A stretch of 64,000 nucleotides of DNA from Phycicoccus sp. (GTDB lineage: Bacteria > Actinomycetota > Actinomycetes > Actinomycetales > Dermatophilaceae): the NCBI GenBank assembly GCA_012927555.1, contig JABBOX010000026.1:26795-90794 (forward strand), written 5' to 3'. Of the stretch, positions 20,774 to 32,348 are shown piece by piece; positions within the stretch are counted from its first letter, which is position 1, and every line of letters begins with the position of its first letter. The translations under genes were made by a program, and so were the position numbers. Under the pieces are notes generated by a model. The model worked only from the letters and a program-made list of their open reading frames with translations, made no database searches and was not told the origin of the DNA.

Positions 20774-23539
20774 CTAGAGGCTTCTCAACGCGACCGACCA
20801 GATCCCACGGCCATGGGTGGCGGCATACAGCTTGCCGTCCGGCCCGACGGAGAGGTCGAAGACGGTCGTGAGTGGAAGCGCGCCAGCCGTTCCGGACACG
20901 CCCCCGACCCGCTTCCAGCTGCTGATGTCGCCGTTGCGGTTGAGCGTGCCCACCATCACGCCGTAGTCGGTGCCAACGACGAGCTTGTCGCCGACGCGCA
21001 CGACATCGGTGGCCGGCACGTCCGGGGTCCCGTCCGACTCGTTCGTCCAGGTGACATCTCCCGTCTTGGTGACGACGCCTTTCCACACGTGGTCCTGATT
21101 GGCGCCCGGTCCCTCGATGAAGCGGCGGTTGTAGCCGTTGAACACCAGGTAGACCGTGGCGGTGGTGCCGTTCACGTTGTCGATGTAGACACCGCTCGGG
21201 TACCGGCTGGGCAGTCCGGTCATGCTCAGCTCGCGCCAGGTGCCACCGAAGTTCGTCTGGACTCCGCGCGAGAAGCCGGTGCTGTTGCAGTTGGACTCCC
21301 CACACCAGGCGGCGACGACGACGTCCTTGGACGCGTCCTGCTTGGCGGCCGGGTCGGCGACCGCGTCGAGCCCGACGACCATCCGGCCGCCGGTGCCGAG
21401 GGTGGCGCGCTTGGTCCAGCCGTGGTTGGCCAGCGACGCGGCCTGCTGCGTGGTGGTTGAGAAGCCGAGGTCGTGCGTCCAGATGGCGTTGCCTCCCGCA
21501 ACCCACCGCTCACTCGCGTGGTCACCGGTGTTCTCGGAGCCGTGCACGACCCGGAACGGGGCTGTGAAGCGTGGGTTGGAGTCGGGGACCGCCAGATCCA
21601 TGATCGCGCTCGTCGAGCCGTCGGTCTGACCGCAGGTGGTGGTCATCCACAGCTCGAGGTAGACGTACTCGTCGAGGATGTTGCAGCCGTTCTTCGGGTT
21701 GACGATGATGTCGCCACCGTCGCCACCGAAGGGCGAGACCATCTCGGTGTTGCCCTGGTTGTCCAGGCGGTCACCGCGCAGAAGCGAGCCGCCGTTGTCC
21801 TGGAGCCCGCCTGCGACGGCGTAGCCACCGCGCTGCGGGTCAACGCCGACGCCCACCGAGTAGTACTGCAGGGTGCCCAGGCCCTGGGAGTGGTTCGCCC
21901 AGTCGTTGGCGTGGCCGAGGGAGTCGAGGGTCCCCTTGAGGGGACGCGACTTGATGCCGCCGTCGTTGCCGACGTAGACCCGTCCGCCATAGGTGACGAT
22001 CGAGTGCTGGTCGGCGTGGGTGGTCTGCGGACAGGTGTTGGCGGCGTCCGAGATCGACCAGCAGCTGAAGCCGAAGTTCCAGTAGGGGCCGGGCGTCGTC
22101 CAGCTGGTGCCGCCGTTCTTGGTCTCGTAGACCTCCTCGAGACCGAGCCAGACGTGGTCTGGGTTGCCGGGCTCGGCGAGGATGAAGTTGTTGTACCAAG
22201 CCTGAACGCCCGGCCGGTAGAAAACCCCGTTGGCGCCACTGAAAGCCGAGCCGGAGGCCTGCAGCTGGCCGCTGTTCGCAATCTGGTTCCACGGTCCGGC
22301 GAGGGTTCCGGACGGAGACTTGAATACCCCATAGAGCACGGTCTGGGGTGAGTGGGCCAGCTTCGTCGGCGACTCCACGACGGCATACAGAACCTTCTTC
22401 TTGCCAGCCGCGTCGGTACCCCACGCGAACTCGGTGTTGCCGACCTGCTGGTAGCCCAGTGCGCCCTGCGGGTTGACCTGGGCGAAACTGCCATCGGTTC
22501 CGTTGGCGCTGTAGTAGAAGCCGTTGTAGCTCGCGTCGCCGCTGCGCCAGGCCGCATTGGCGAGAACGCCACCGGCGTCGTCGATCGCCACGTCATTGAC
22601 GATGTTCTTGTAGGGCGTCGTGATCACGGCGTCAGCAGCCGGATTCGGCATGAACACATTGGTCCAGCTCCCACCTGCCTCGGGCACTCCCGCGGCGTCC
22701 AGCTGATAGCGCCAGAGCCCGCGGGTCGTCGCGGCATACGCAAGGTGGTTGGTGTCGTCGAAGCGCACCTTGTTGATGCCGCGACTCTCGAGCTCTGTGC
22801 CGCCGACCCGGTCCGTATCGGTGAACTGGGCATTCTTGAGGCGCGCAGCCGTGGCCCGCGGGTTCCGGAACATCCCCGCGCCGACGTACGACGTCCCCCC
22901 CGTGTTCGCCTCGCCTGTGGCGTACCAGAGAGCGCCGTCGTGGTACTCCAGATCACCGGTGGACAGCGAGAGGATGCCGTCGGAGATCGGCTCCCAGACG
23001 CCGTCGTCGCCAGGGTCGCTCAGGGTGTTCAGCTTCTTGCGGAAGACACCGCCGTTGGCGCCACCTCCGAACAGGTACCCGTCCCCGGCTGCCAGGCCAG
23101 TGATCCGTCCGGCGACAAATCCCGAGCCCCCTCCGGAGTTGGAGAAGTTGGGGTCGCGGTAGTTGGGATCGTCCGCGTCATAGGACAGGTTGGTGACTTC
23201 CGACCACGTACTGCCGTTGGAGGCCAGCGACCGGAAGTTGCCCAGGCTTGATGACAGCTGCCCGGCAGCGACGGAGCCGTAGGGGGCGAGCCGCGCGTTG
23301 GCCACCGAGGTGATCGAGGTGAGGATCTCCGAGGACTCCGTGCTGGCGCCGCCGACGATGGCTGGAACGCCGTGCCCCTCGCCCTCATGCTCGCCGCCAA
23401 CCTTCTCGAGGTAGCCGCGGTACTGCGGCCCCTCCGGCTGGCTCATCGTCATCACGCCGACGGTGACTGCGGTGGCAACGGCGACCACTGCGACTGTCGC
23501 AGTGGCGATGTACCTGTTTCTCTGGAGCGGGACGGCCAT
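20774..23539 (-). CDS. Secreted beta-propeller (BNR/sialidase-like, VPS10-like) protein
   Basis: Signal-like N-terminus MAVPLQRNRYIATATVAVVAVATAVTVGVMT; repeated Asp-box-like segments (ETKNGGTSWTTPGPYW), APYGSVAAGQLSSSLG, VGNDGGIKSRPL, GRGIWSVAL. Confidence 0.75.
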   Translation of the reverse strand: MAVPLQRNRYIATATVAVVAVATAVTVGVMTMSQPEGPQYRGYLEKVGGEHEGEGHGVPAIVGGASTESSEILTSITSVANARLAPYGSVAAGQLSSSLGNFRSLASNGSTWSEVTNLSYDADDPNYRDPNFSNSGGGSGFVAGRITGLAAGDGYLFGGGANGGVFRKKLNTLSDPGDDGVWEPISDGILSLSTGDLEYHDGALWYATGEANTGGTSYVGAGMFRNPRATAARLKNAQFTDTDRVGGTELESRGINKVRFDDTNHLAYAATTRGLWRYQLDAAGVPEAGGSWTNVFMPNPAADAVITTPYKNIVNDVAIDDAGGVLANAAWRSGDASYNGFYYSANGTDGSFAQVNPQGALGYQQVGNTEFAWGTDAAGKKKVLYAVVESPTKLAHSPQTVLYGVFKSPSGTLAGPWNQIANSGQLQASGSAFSGANGVFYRPGVQAWYNNFILAEPGNPDHVWLGLEEVYETKNGGTSWTTPGPYWNFGFSCWSISDAANTCPQTTHADQHSIVTYGGRVYVGNDGGIKSRPLKGTLDSLGHANDWANHSQGLGTLQYYSVGVGVDPQRGGYAVAGGLQDNGGSLLRGDRLDNQGNTEMVSPFGGDGGDIIVNPKNGCNILDEYVYLELWMTTTCGQTDGSTSAIMDLAVPDSNPRFTAPFRVVHGSENTGDHASERWVAGGNAIWTHDLGFSTTTQQAASLANHGWTKRATLGTGGRMVVGLDAVADPAAKQDASKDVVVAAWCGESNCNSTGFSRGVQTNFGGTWRELSMTGLPSRYPSGVYIDNVNGTTATVYLVFNGYNRRFIEGPGANQDHVWKGVVTKTGDVTWTNESDGTPDVPATDVVRVGDKLVVGTDYGVMVGTLNRNGDISSWKRVGGVSGTAGALPLTTVFDLSVGPDGKLYAATHGRGIWSVALRSL

Positions 23540-23762
23540 GGCTAACGCCCTTCTGTAAGGGCTCGAGGCCCCGGGATCAGAGGTGGTGCGTCCGAGGTTC
23601 ACGCGGTACGGAGGCGGCTGAGTCTCAGGCCCCTCAAAGTACGCGTGGTGGCACCCGTGGACAAGAGAAGTTTTGGGGTGGTCGGACATATGGCCATTTA
23701 CCGTCGCGAAGGGCGCGCAGCTTCGGAATTCGGCCCGAACACCCTCTCGGCCGCACGCGACA

Positions 23763-23796
23763 AAGCCCGGCGCACCCTCGCGGGTGCACCGGGCTT
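23763..23796 (-). terminator. Intrinsic terminator-like hairpin after pnp
   Basis: AAGCCCGGcGCACCC tcgc GGGTGCaCCGGGCTT. Confidence 0.7.
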
Positions 23797-23805
23797 CGGT
23801 GTCAG

Positions 23806-23849
23806 GCTGCTCAGTCGTTCAAGCTACTCAGTCGTTCAAGCTACTCAGG
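23806..23849. repeat. 17-bp tandem repeat (about 2.6 copies) immediately after the pnp stop
   Basis: gctgctcagtcgttcaa | gctactcagtcgttcaa | gctactcagg. Confidence 0.85.
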
Positions 23850-23850
23850 C

Positions 23851-26118
23851 CTAGGAAGGCTCGGAAGCCTCGTCAGCCTTGGCTGCGTCGCCGGCCGGGG
23901 CAGCGTCGCCAGCGCCAGCGTCCTCGGCCATGACCGCACCGAGGGAGAGCTTGCCGCGAGGGTCGATCTCCTTGAGCTCGACCTGAATCTTCTGGCCGAT
24001 CTTCAGGACGTCGTCCACCGAGTCGATCCGCTTGCCACCGACGAGCTTGCGCACCTCGGAGATGTGAAGCAGGCCGTCCTTGCCCGGGAGCAGGGAGATG
24101 AACGCGCCGAACGTCGTGGTCTTGACCACGGTGCCCATGAAGCGCTCGCCGATCTCGGGCATCGTCGGGTTGGCGATGGCGTTGATCATCGCGCGAGCGG
24201 CTTCGGCCGACGGTCCATCGGTCGCACCGATGTAGATCGTGCCGTCGTCCTCGATCGAGATCTGCGCGCCGGTCTCGTCCTGGATCTGGTTGATCATCTT
24301 GCCCTTCGGCCCGATGACCTCACCGATCTTGTCAACGGGAACCGTGACGCTGATGACGCGCGGGGCGTACTCGCTCATCTCGTCCGGGGCGTCGATGGCC
24401 TCGGCCATGACGTCCAGGATGTGCAGGCGAGCGTCACGGGCCTGGGTCAGCGCGCCGGCCAGCACGGAGGCAGGGATGCCGCCGAGCTTGGTGTCGAGCT
24501 GGATGGCCGTGACGAACTCACGGGTGCCGGCGACCTTGAAGTCCATGTCGCCGAACGCGTCCTCCGCGCCGAGGATGTCGGTCAGAGCCGCGTAGCGCGT
24601 CTCGCCGTCGACCTCGTCGGAGACCAGACCCATCGCGATACCGGCGACCGGGGCGCGCAGCGGCACACCAGCGTTGAGCATCGACAGGGTCGAGGCGCAG
24701 ACCGAGCCCATGGACGTCGAGCCGTTGGAGCTGAGAGCCTCAGACACCTGACGGATCGCGTACGGGAACTCCTCGCGGGTCGGCAGCACGGGCATGAGCG
24801 CACGCTCAGCCAGGGCGCCGTGACCGATCTCGCGGCGCTTGGGGGAACCGACGCGGCCGGTCTCACCAGTGCTGTAGGGCGGGAAGTTGTAGTTGTGCAT
24901 GTAGCGCTTGCGCGTCTCCGGGGAGAGCGTGTCGAGCATCTGCTCCATGCGCAGCATGTTCAGCGTGGTGACACCCATGATCTGGGTCTCGCCGCGCTCG
25001 AAGATCGCCGAACCGTGGACGCGGGGCAGGACCTCGACCTCGGCGCCCAGGGCGCGGATGTCGGCCAGACCACGGCCGTCGATACGGACCTTGTCACGCA
25101 GGATCCGCTGGCGGATGAGCTTCTTCTGCACCGCGCGGTATGCCGCGGAGATCTCCTTGTCGCGACCCTCGAACTTCTCAGCGAGATCGCCCTGGACAGC
25201 AGCCTTGATCTCGTCGATGCGGCTCTCGCGGTCCTGCTTGTCGGCAATCTGGAGCGCCGAGGTCAGGTCGCCGGAGACGGCGCCTTCGACGGCCACGTAG
25301 ACGTCATCCTGGTAGTCCAGGAACACCGGGAAGTCCTGAACCGGCTTGGCGGCCTTGCCCGCGAGCTCGGTCTGGGCCTGGCACAGCGCGGCAATGAACT
25401 TCTTGGAGGCCTCGAGGCCCTCAGCGACGACCGACTCGGTCGGTGCGCCCTGGCCCTGAACCTTGACCAGGTCCCAGGTGGACATCGTGGACTCGGCCTC
25501 GACCATCATGATCGCGACGTCCTCGACACCATGCTTGTCGGTGACGACGCGGCCGGCGACGACCATGTCGAACACCGAACGCTCGCTGTCGGCGAAGGTC
25601 GGGAAGGCAATCCAGTTACCGTCGATCAGCGAGACGCGCGTCGCGCCGATCGGGCCGCTGAACGGCAGTCCGGAGATCTGCGTCGACGCGGATGCGGCGT
25701 TGATGGCCAGCACGTCGTACTGGTGATCAGGGTTGAGCGCCAGGACCGTGATGACGACCTGGACCTCGTTGCGCAGACCCTTCTTGAAGGTCGGGCGCAG
25801 CGGCCGGTCGATCAGACGGCAGGTGAGGATGGCGTCGGTGGAGGGGCGACCCTCACGACGGAAGAAAGAGCCGGGGATCTTGCCGGCGGCATACATGCGC
25901 TCTTCGACATCGACCGTCAGCGGGAAGAAGTCGAACTGTTCCTTGGGGTGCTTGCCGGCCGTGGTGGTCGACAGCAACATGGTGTCTTCATCGAGGTAGG
26001 CGACAACTGCGCCGCCGGCCTGCTTGGCCAGACGCCCGGTCTCGAACCGGACGGTGCGGGTGCCGTATGAGCCGTTGTCAATGGTGGCTTCGGCGAACTG
26101 AATCTCTGGACCCTCCAT
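23851..26118 (-). CDS. pnp: Polyribonucleotide nucleotidyltransferase / guanosine pentaphosphate synthetase
   Basis: [56 protein letters not shown]...; KH and S1 domains ([53 protein letters not shown]). Confidence 0.97.
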   Translation of the reverse strand: MEGPEIQFAEATIDNGSYGTRTVRFETGRLAKQAGGAVVAYLDEDTMLLSTTTAGKHPKEQFDFFPLTVDVEERMYAAGKIPGSFFRREGRPSTDAILTCRLIDRPLRPTFKKGLRNEVQVVITVLALNPDHQYDVLAINAASASTQISGLPFSGPIGATRVSLIDGNWIAFPTFADSERSVFDMVVAGRVVTDKHGVEDVAIMMVEAESTMSTWDLVKVQGQGAPTESVVAEGLEASKKFIAALCQAQTELAGKAAKPVQDFPVFLDYQDDVYVAVEGAVSGDLTSALQIADKQDRESRIDEIKAAVQGDLAEKFEGRDKEISAAYRAVQKKLIRQRILRDKVRIDGRGLADIRALGAEVEVLPRVHGSAIFERGETQIMGVTTLNMLRMEQMLDTLSPETRKRYMHNYNFPPYSTGETGRVGSPKRREIGHGALAERALMPVLPTREEFPYAIRQVSEALSSNGSTSMGSVCASTLSMLNAGVPLRAPVAGIAMGLVSDEVDGETRYAALTDILGAEDAFGDMDFKVAGTREFVTAIQLDTKLGGIPASVLAGALTQARDARLHILDVMAEAIDAPDEMSEYAPRVISVTVPVDKIGEVIGPKGKMINQIQDETGAQISIEDDGTIYIGATDGPSAEAARAMINAIANPTMPEIGERFMGTVVKTTTFGAFISLLPGKDGLLHISEVRKLVGGKRIDSVDDVLKIGQKIQVELKEIDPRGKLSLGAVMAEDAGAGDAAPAGDAAKADEASEPS

Positions 26119-26277
26119 GGGGTCCTCCTTTTCTCTATAACTGCCGTGCATCGTCGTTGTGCACGCGCTTTCAATAGGTTGAGCATCTTCTTCGGGCGGG
26201 GCACCGCGTGTGGCGGGACTCCCTGGGGCGGTGAATCTGGGGCGGTGAAGCTGGTTGCCCCGCTCTCAAACGAAAGA

Positions 26278-26311
26278 AGCGGCTCCCTCACGTGACGTGG
26301 AGGGGGCCGCT
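26278..26311 (-). terminator. Terminator-like hairpin after rpsO
   Basis: AGCGGCtCCCTC acgtgacgtg GAGGGgGCCGCT. Confidence 0.65.
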
Positions 26312-26327
26312 CCATCGGATGGAACGA

Positions 26328-26597
26328 TTATCGGCGCAAACCGAGGCGTTTGATCAGCTCACGGTAGCGAGTGACGTCGGTGGCCTCGAGGTAGCGCAGC
26401 ATGCGCTTGCGGCGGCCGACCAGCAGCAGCAGGCCGCGGCGGCTGTGGTGGTCGTGCTTGTGCTCACGCGAGTGCTCGGTAAGGTCCAGGATGCGGCGGG
26501 TGAGCATCGCGATCTGAACCTCGGGGGAACCGGTGTCGCCCTCTTTGGTGGCGTACTCGGTCATGATCTCGGCCTTCACGGCAGTGTCTAGGGGCAC
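26328..26597 (-). CDS. rpsO: 30S ribosomal protein S15
   Basis: [73 protein letters not shown] start 26597. Confidence 0.97.
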   Translation of the reverse strand: MPLDTAVKAEIMTEYATKEGDTGSPEVQIAMLTRRILDLTEHSREHKHDHHSRRGLLLLVGRRKRMLRYLEATDVTRYRELIKRLGLRR

Positions 26598-26718
26598 GCG
26601 GTATCTCCTTGGTTTTTTCGTTGCGCGGTGCCTTGGGGCAGGTTCACCCAGGCTCTCTGTCTCCGCGGCCGGTTGCACGGCACGATCAAGATACCAGCGG
26701 CGCGGGTCACCGTCCTAA

Positions 26719-27762
<1,044 letters not shown>

Positions 27763-27765
27763 GTC

Positions 27766-29778
27766 TCAGCGCTGCGACCGGATCGCCTCGTAGATCTGTC
27801 GGACGGCGGGCGCGGAGGTCTCGGCGCCGGTGCCGGCCTGTGACACCACGACGACGACGGCGTATTTCGGCTTGTTGGCCGGGGCGTAGCTCACGAACCA
27901 CGACGTGGTCTGCTTGCCGAACACCTCGGCCGTTCCGGTCTTGCCCGCAACGGGATAGCTCGCCAGCGGGAAGCCTGCGAAGGCCGTCTTGGCGGTCCCG
28001 TCGGAGACGACGCCCCGCAGTGCCGAGTGCAGGAACGTCAGCATGCTGGGGCTCAGCCCGACCCGACCCCTGGCTTTCGGTGTGATGGTCCGCACCAGCG
28101 TCCCGTCCGGCTTGGCGAAGGCGGCGGCAACCTGGGGCGTCCACAGCGTCCCGCCATTGGCGATCGCCGCATAGGCCGATGCCATCTGCAGCGGCGTCAC
28201 CGCAACATCGCCCTGCCCGATCGCGAAGTTGGCCGCGTCTCCGGCCCGGAACTGGAACCCGGTCTGGCAGTTCTCGACCGCCAGCGCCTTGAGATAGACG
28301 GCCCTCGCGGGATCGGTCCGGGCGACGTCCGGATAGCCGGTCACGGCTCTGGCACAGGTGTCGACCTTGGTGTCGTCCCAGTTCTGCTGCTTCCACGCCC
28401 GGTCCGGGATCCGCCCGGAGGCCTCCCCCGGCAGGTCAATGCCCGTCCGGACGCCGAGCCCATAGTCCTTCGCCATCGCCACGAACGGGTCGCCGGCGTC
28501 GGACTTCGCGGCCAGTCCTCCCTGCGAGAGCCAGGACCTGTAGGCGAACTGGTAGAAGATCGTGTCGCAGGAGATGACGAGGGCGGTGTGCAGGTTGATC
28601 ACGCCGTGGGCTGTGGACTCATAGTTGTGGAAGTCCCGGTTGCCGACCCGGAAGCTCGCACCACAGTTGTACGTCCCCGTCAGGCTGTTGCCGGCATTGA
28701 TCGCCGCCGGCAGGGAGATGGCCTTGAATGTCGAGGCCGGGGAGAACACCGAGGACGTCAGCCGGCTGACCAACGGCGTGCCCGCCTTGGCGTCGGTCAG
28801 CGCCGCGAGGTCGCGCGCGCGGAGACCCCCCGGCCAGACCTCCGGGCGGTATGACGGATAGCTCGCCGCCGCCACCACCGCGCCGTTGGTGACGTCCATG
28901 ACCACGGCCGCACCCGAGTCCGCCTTCCATCCACGAGAGCGCGCGGCGGTGATCGCATCGGCCAGCGCCTTCTCGCTGGCTGCCTGAATGGGAGCGCTGA
29001 GGTGCGTGATGACATCGAGACCCGGGACGGGGCTGGTGGCCGAGATCTGGCCTGTGACAACACTTCTGGGGTCGATTGAGACTGTGGTGCGGCCACTGAC
29101 GCCACGCAGCACGTCGTCGTACTGCGCCTCGAGACCGGACCTTCCGACCAGATCCGTGTCGGCGATCTGTCCGGCTGCGCCGTTGACGTCGGCGACGGTG
29201 GCGCGATTGAGATAGCCCAGGACGTGGCTGGCCTGGAGTCCGTCAAGGTGCGGGTAGTGGCGAACGGGTTGGGCACCGACGCCGATCCCGGGGAAGTTCT
29301 CGGGCTGCTCGAGCAGACTCAGGGCACGCTGCGGGTCGACTCCCTCGGCGATCGGGATCGGTTGGTACGGCGAGCCGTTGAAGCAGAGAGGCACCTTGGG
29401 TGCACCCACGGTTCCGCACAGGTACGTCTTGCCCCAGAGCTGAGCGAACGGCATACCGAGCAGTGCGGCGACACGACCGACCAGGGCACGTCCGCCATCC
29501 TTGGCAGACAGCAGGGCCGACCTTTCGACGGTCACAAATGCCGCAGACGTGTTGTCTGCCAGCGGTTTTCGCGCCGCATCCAGAATCCGGCCGCGGACCG
29601 CAGGCTGGACGATGACGCGGGTGTTCACCTGGGTCGCCGCGAGGGCATAAGCATCGTGGTCGCCGATCTGCACCATGGTCAGCCGCGTGAGCAACGTGCC
29701 CATGAGAACGACGACGATGACGACGAATACCCATAGTCGGACCTGGTAGTGCCGGCGGGCAGCCATGGGAAAACTCAT
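27766..29778 (-). CDS. mrdA: Penicillin-binding protein 2 (class B PBP, elongation-specific)
   Basis: ATGA overlap with mreD; SSVFSPASTFKAISLPAAINAG (SxxK), SCD, KTGTAE motifs. Confidence 0.93.
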   Translation of the reverse strand: MSFPMAARRHYQVRLWVFVVIVVVLMGTLLTRLTMVQIGDHDAYALAATQVNTRVIVQPAVRGRILDAARKPLADNTSAAFVTVERSALLSAKDGGRALVGRVAALLGMPFAQLWGKTYLCGTVGAPKVPLCFNGSPYQPIPIAEGVDPQRALSLLEQPENFPGIGVGAQPVRHYPHLDGLQASHVLGYLNRATVADVNGAAGQIADTDLVGRSGLEAQYDDVLRGVSGRTTVSIDPRSVVTGQISATSPVPGLDVITHLSAPIQAASEKALADAITAARSRGWKADSGAAVVMDVTNGAVVAAASYPSYRPEVWPGGLRARDLAALTDAKAGTPLVSRLTSSVFSPASTFKAISLPAAINAGNSLTGTYNCGASFRVGNRDFHNYESTAHGVINLHTALVISCDTIFYQFAYRSWLSQGGLAAKSDAGDPFVAMAKDYGLGVRTGIDLPGEASGRIPDRAWKQQNWDDTKVDTCARAVTGYPDVARTDPARAVYLKALAVENCQTGFQFRAGDAANFAIGQGDVAVTPLQMASAYAAIANGGTLWTPQVAAAFAKPDGTLVRTITPKARGRVGLSPSMLTFLHSALRGVVSDGTAKTAFAGFPLASYPVAGKTGTAEVFGKQTTSWFVSYAPANKPKYAVVVVVSQAGTGAETSAPAVRQIYEAIRSQR

Positions 29779-30272
29779 GCCATGCGCCGACGAACAAGCC
29801 CACGTTCGGCCCTGATCAACAGCGGTACGACTGCCAGGCCCAGTGCCGTCGTCAGCACGATCGACCAGCCTGCCGCGGCCCATGGAACGGGCCAGCCGCT
29901 CGTCATGTCGCGCAGGATGCCAACGGCTGCAACGGTGCTCGCTGCTGCAAGCGTGGCAAGCGCCGGCAGTGACGCCGACCGCCCGCTGTCGCGATGCCAG
30001 AGCCCCGCCGCAACCCCCGCGGCGGCATACGTCAGGGCCGCCATCCCGAGCGCCGGCGTTCCGGGCGGCATGAGGTCGACCACCCAGCCGGCACCCAGTC
30101 CGAGGAGGGCACCTTTGGCAGGACCACCGAGCAGCGCGCCCGCCACGACAACGAGAAGGACCAGATCGGGGCCGACAGATCCGAGCCGCGGGAGGACAAC
30201 GGCGGACGAAGCCGCGGTGAGCACAATCAGGGCGGCCCGCAGCAACGAGAGCAGGCTGAACCGCGCCCTCAC
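29775..30272 (-). CDS. mreD: Rod shape-determining protein MreD
   Basis: Small polytopic membrane protein between mreC and PBP2, overlapping both. Confidence 0.85.
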   Translation of the reverse strand: MRARFSLLSLLRAALIVLTAASSAVVLPRLGSVGPDLVLLVVVAGALLGGPAKGALLGLGAGWVVDLMPPGTPALGMAALTYAAAGVAAGLWHRDSGRSASLPALATLAAASTVAAVGILRDMTSGWPVPWAAAGWSIVLTTALGLAVVPLLIRAERGLVRRRMA

Positions 30273-31168
30273 TTGCCCGACCCGAGGGACGGGGCCCTGG
30301 CGACGGACCGTGGGGTGGAGAGGACCACTGCGACGACGTCCAGGGCCCTGGTGTCAACGATTGGCTCAACGACTGCGCTGAAGGTCAGCTGCCCCCGGTC
30401 CGGATCGAGCGAAACCACCGTCCCGACGGGAACGTCAGGGATGAACGGACGCCCGCCGACGCTGCCCAGGGTCGTGACCGTGTCACCCACCTTGACGGCA
30501 CCCTGCTCGAGCATGGTCAGGCTCAGTCGGCCCGGCCCACGTGGTGGCGCGCCGACCGGCGAGGTGGCTGAAACCGACCCGAGCCAGCCCTTTGTGCCGA
30601 CCCGGACTCCGATCGTGAGGTCGCCGTCCCCGACGACGAGCACGTCCGAGGTCCAGGCGGCCACGGCGATCACCCTGCCCACAAGCCCGGCGCCGGCGAT
30701 CACGGTCAGGTCCTTGGTGACACCGTCGCGGTATCCGACATCGATCGTGACCCGGCGTCCGCCCGACGATGACTCGGTGGTGGACGACTGCGCGGTGAAG
30801 GCGACGACGCGTGCGGCCAGGAGGTGAGCACCCTTGGCGGCTGGCGAGGCCAGGACCGACGTGACCTCCCGAGCCTGCTGCATCGTTGCGGCATCCTGCG
30901 CCCTGGCTCGCTCGAGCTCATCCCGCTCACGGGTCAGCCGGGCGACCTCGCCGTCGTGCCCTGCCGCCATGGCGCGCTCGAGAGGCCCGAATGCCGCGGC
31001 CGCTCCGGTGCGCAGGAAGGACGTCGACCCCGGTTGCGAGAGGTCGAGCCCCAGAAGGAAGACCGTCGCGATGATCAGGACCACGAGGGTCCGATGCCTG
31101 TGACGCTGGTTCGGACGGCGAGGCTGATTCAGCCGGGGAGGCTGATTCAGTCGACGAGGCTGGGTCAC
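30269..31168 (-). CDS. mreC: Rod shape-determining protein MreC
   Basis: TM plus coiled coil, then AGLVGRVIAVAAWTSDVLVVGDGDLTIGVRV...PFIPDVPVGTVVSLDPDRGQLTFSAVVEPIVD. Confidence 0.92.
   Translation of the reverse strand: MTQPRRLNQPPRLNQPRRPNQRHRHRTLVVLIIATVFLLGLDLSQPGSTSFLRTGAAAAFGPLERAMAAGHDGEVARLTRERDELERARAQDAATMQQAREVTSVLASPAAKGAHLLAARVVAFTAQSSTTESSSGGRRVTIDVGYRDGVTKDLTVIAGAGLVGRVIAVAAWTSDVLVVGDGDLTIGVRVGTKGWLGSVSATSPVGAPPRGPGRLSLTMLEQGAVKVGDTVTTLGSVGGRPFIPDVPVGTVVSLDPDRGQLTFSAVVEPIVDTRALDVVAVVLSTPRSVARAPSLGSGK
31119..31165. repeat. 18-bp tandem repeat in the 5' end of mreC (hexapeptide RLNQPP/RLNQPR)
   Basis: cgaggctgattcagccgg | ggaggctgattcagtcga | cgaggctgggtc. Confidence 0.8.
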
Positions 31169-31177
31169 GACAGGGGC

Positions 31178-32203
31178 TCAGAACCGTTGCGAGCCAACGA
31201 GAACACGTTCGAGTGAGCCAAACTCCTCAACACAGCGACCGGAGCCCCGGACAACCGAACGCAAGGGATCCTCGGCGACGCGCACCGGCACCCCGAGCTC
31301 ATGGCGCATGCGTTCGTCCAGCCCGCGAAGCAACGCCCCTCCACCGGTCAGCACGATCCCCCGGTCGAGGATGTCGCCGGACAGCTCGGGAGGGCACACG
31401 TCCAGCGTGCTGCGCACCAGCTCGACGATCTGCAGGACCGGGGCCTCGATCGCGCGACGCACCTCTGGCGAGGAGATGGTGATCGTCTTGGGCAGGCCTG
31501 TCACGAGGTCCCGTCCGCGTACGCGGGTGCTGAGCTCCTCTCGCAACGGGAACGCCGAGCCGGCACAGACTTTGATGTCCTCAGCGCTTCGCTCACCCAG
31601 GAGCAGGGAGTACTCGTTCTTGATGTGGTTGATGATCGCGTCGTCGATCTCGTCGCCACCCAGACGCAGGGACCGGGAGCTGACGATGCCGCCCAAGCTG
31701 ATGACCGCGACATCCGTCGTGCCACCACCGATGTCGACCACCATGCTCGCCGCGGCATCGTTGACCGGCAGGTCGGCGCCGATGGCCGCCGCCATGGGCT
31801 CCTCGATGACATAGACGCGGCGAGCGCCCGAACGGGTCGCGGCGTCCTCGAGCGCCCGACGTTCGACACCCGTCACCTGGCTCGGCACGCAGACCACCAT
31901 GCGGGGCCGGATCAGACGAGAGGGCCTGACCTGGTCGATGAAGTAGCGCAACATCCGCTCGGCCACGTCGGCGTCGGAGATGACCCCGTCCTGCAGTGGG
32001 CGGATCGCATGGACGTGTCCGGGGGTGCGTCCGAGCATCTCTCTGGCCGGCCGACCTGCGGCAACCAGGCGGCCCGTGCCGGCCTCGATCGCGACCACCG
32101 ATGGTTCATCGAGCACCACCCCGCGGCCCCGTTCGTAGACCAGGGTGTTGGCGGTGCCGAGGTCGACGGCGAGGTCTCTCCCGAGAACCGGCCATCCGCG
32201 CAT
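31178..32203 (-). CDS. mreB: Rod shape-determining protein MreB
   Basis: LAVDLGTANTLVYERGRGVVLDEPSVVAIE...VCVPSQVTGVERRALEDAATRSGAR...MVVDIGGGTTDVAVISLGGIV. Confidence 0.95.
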   Translation of the reverse strand: MRGWPVLGRDLAVDLGTANTLVYERGRGVVLDEPSVVAIEAGTGRLVAAGRPAREMLGRTPGHVHAIRPLQDGVISDADVAERMLRYFIDQVRPSRLIRPRMVVCVPSQVTGVERRALEDAATRSGARRVYVIEEPMAAAIGADLPVNDAAASMVVDIGGGTTDVAVISLGGIVSSRSLRLGGDEIDDAIINHIKNEYSLLLGERSAEDIKVCAGSAFPLREELSTRVRGRDLVTGLPKTITISSPEVRRAIEAPVLQIVELVRSTLDVCPPELSGDILDRGIVLTGGGALLRGLDERMRHELGVPVRVAEDPLRSVVRGSGRCVEEFGSLERVLVGSQRF

Positions 32204-32348
32204 ACTCGCGATCGTACGTTCCGCACCCCGTGCTCACCGGCGCCTCCGAACCGTGTCGCCGGTCCAATTCCGGTATGCCGTTTGTGCCGCTTCTCGTCGT
32301 GGGCCGACATTGGTTCGGCCGGGTGAAACCGGTGTCCAGGAGGACCCC

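Noticed and set aside
24064-26070. 668-aa plus-strand ORF antisense to pnp
   Set aside because: Shadow ORF of pnp; no domain resemblance.
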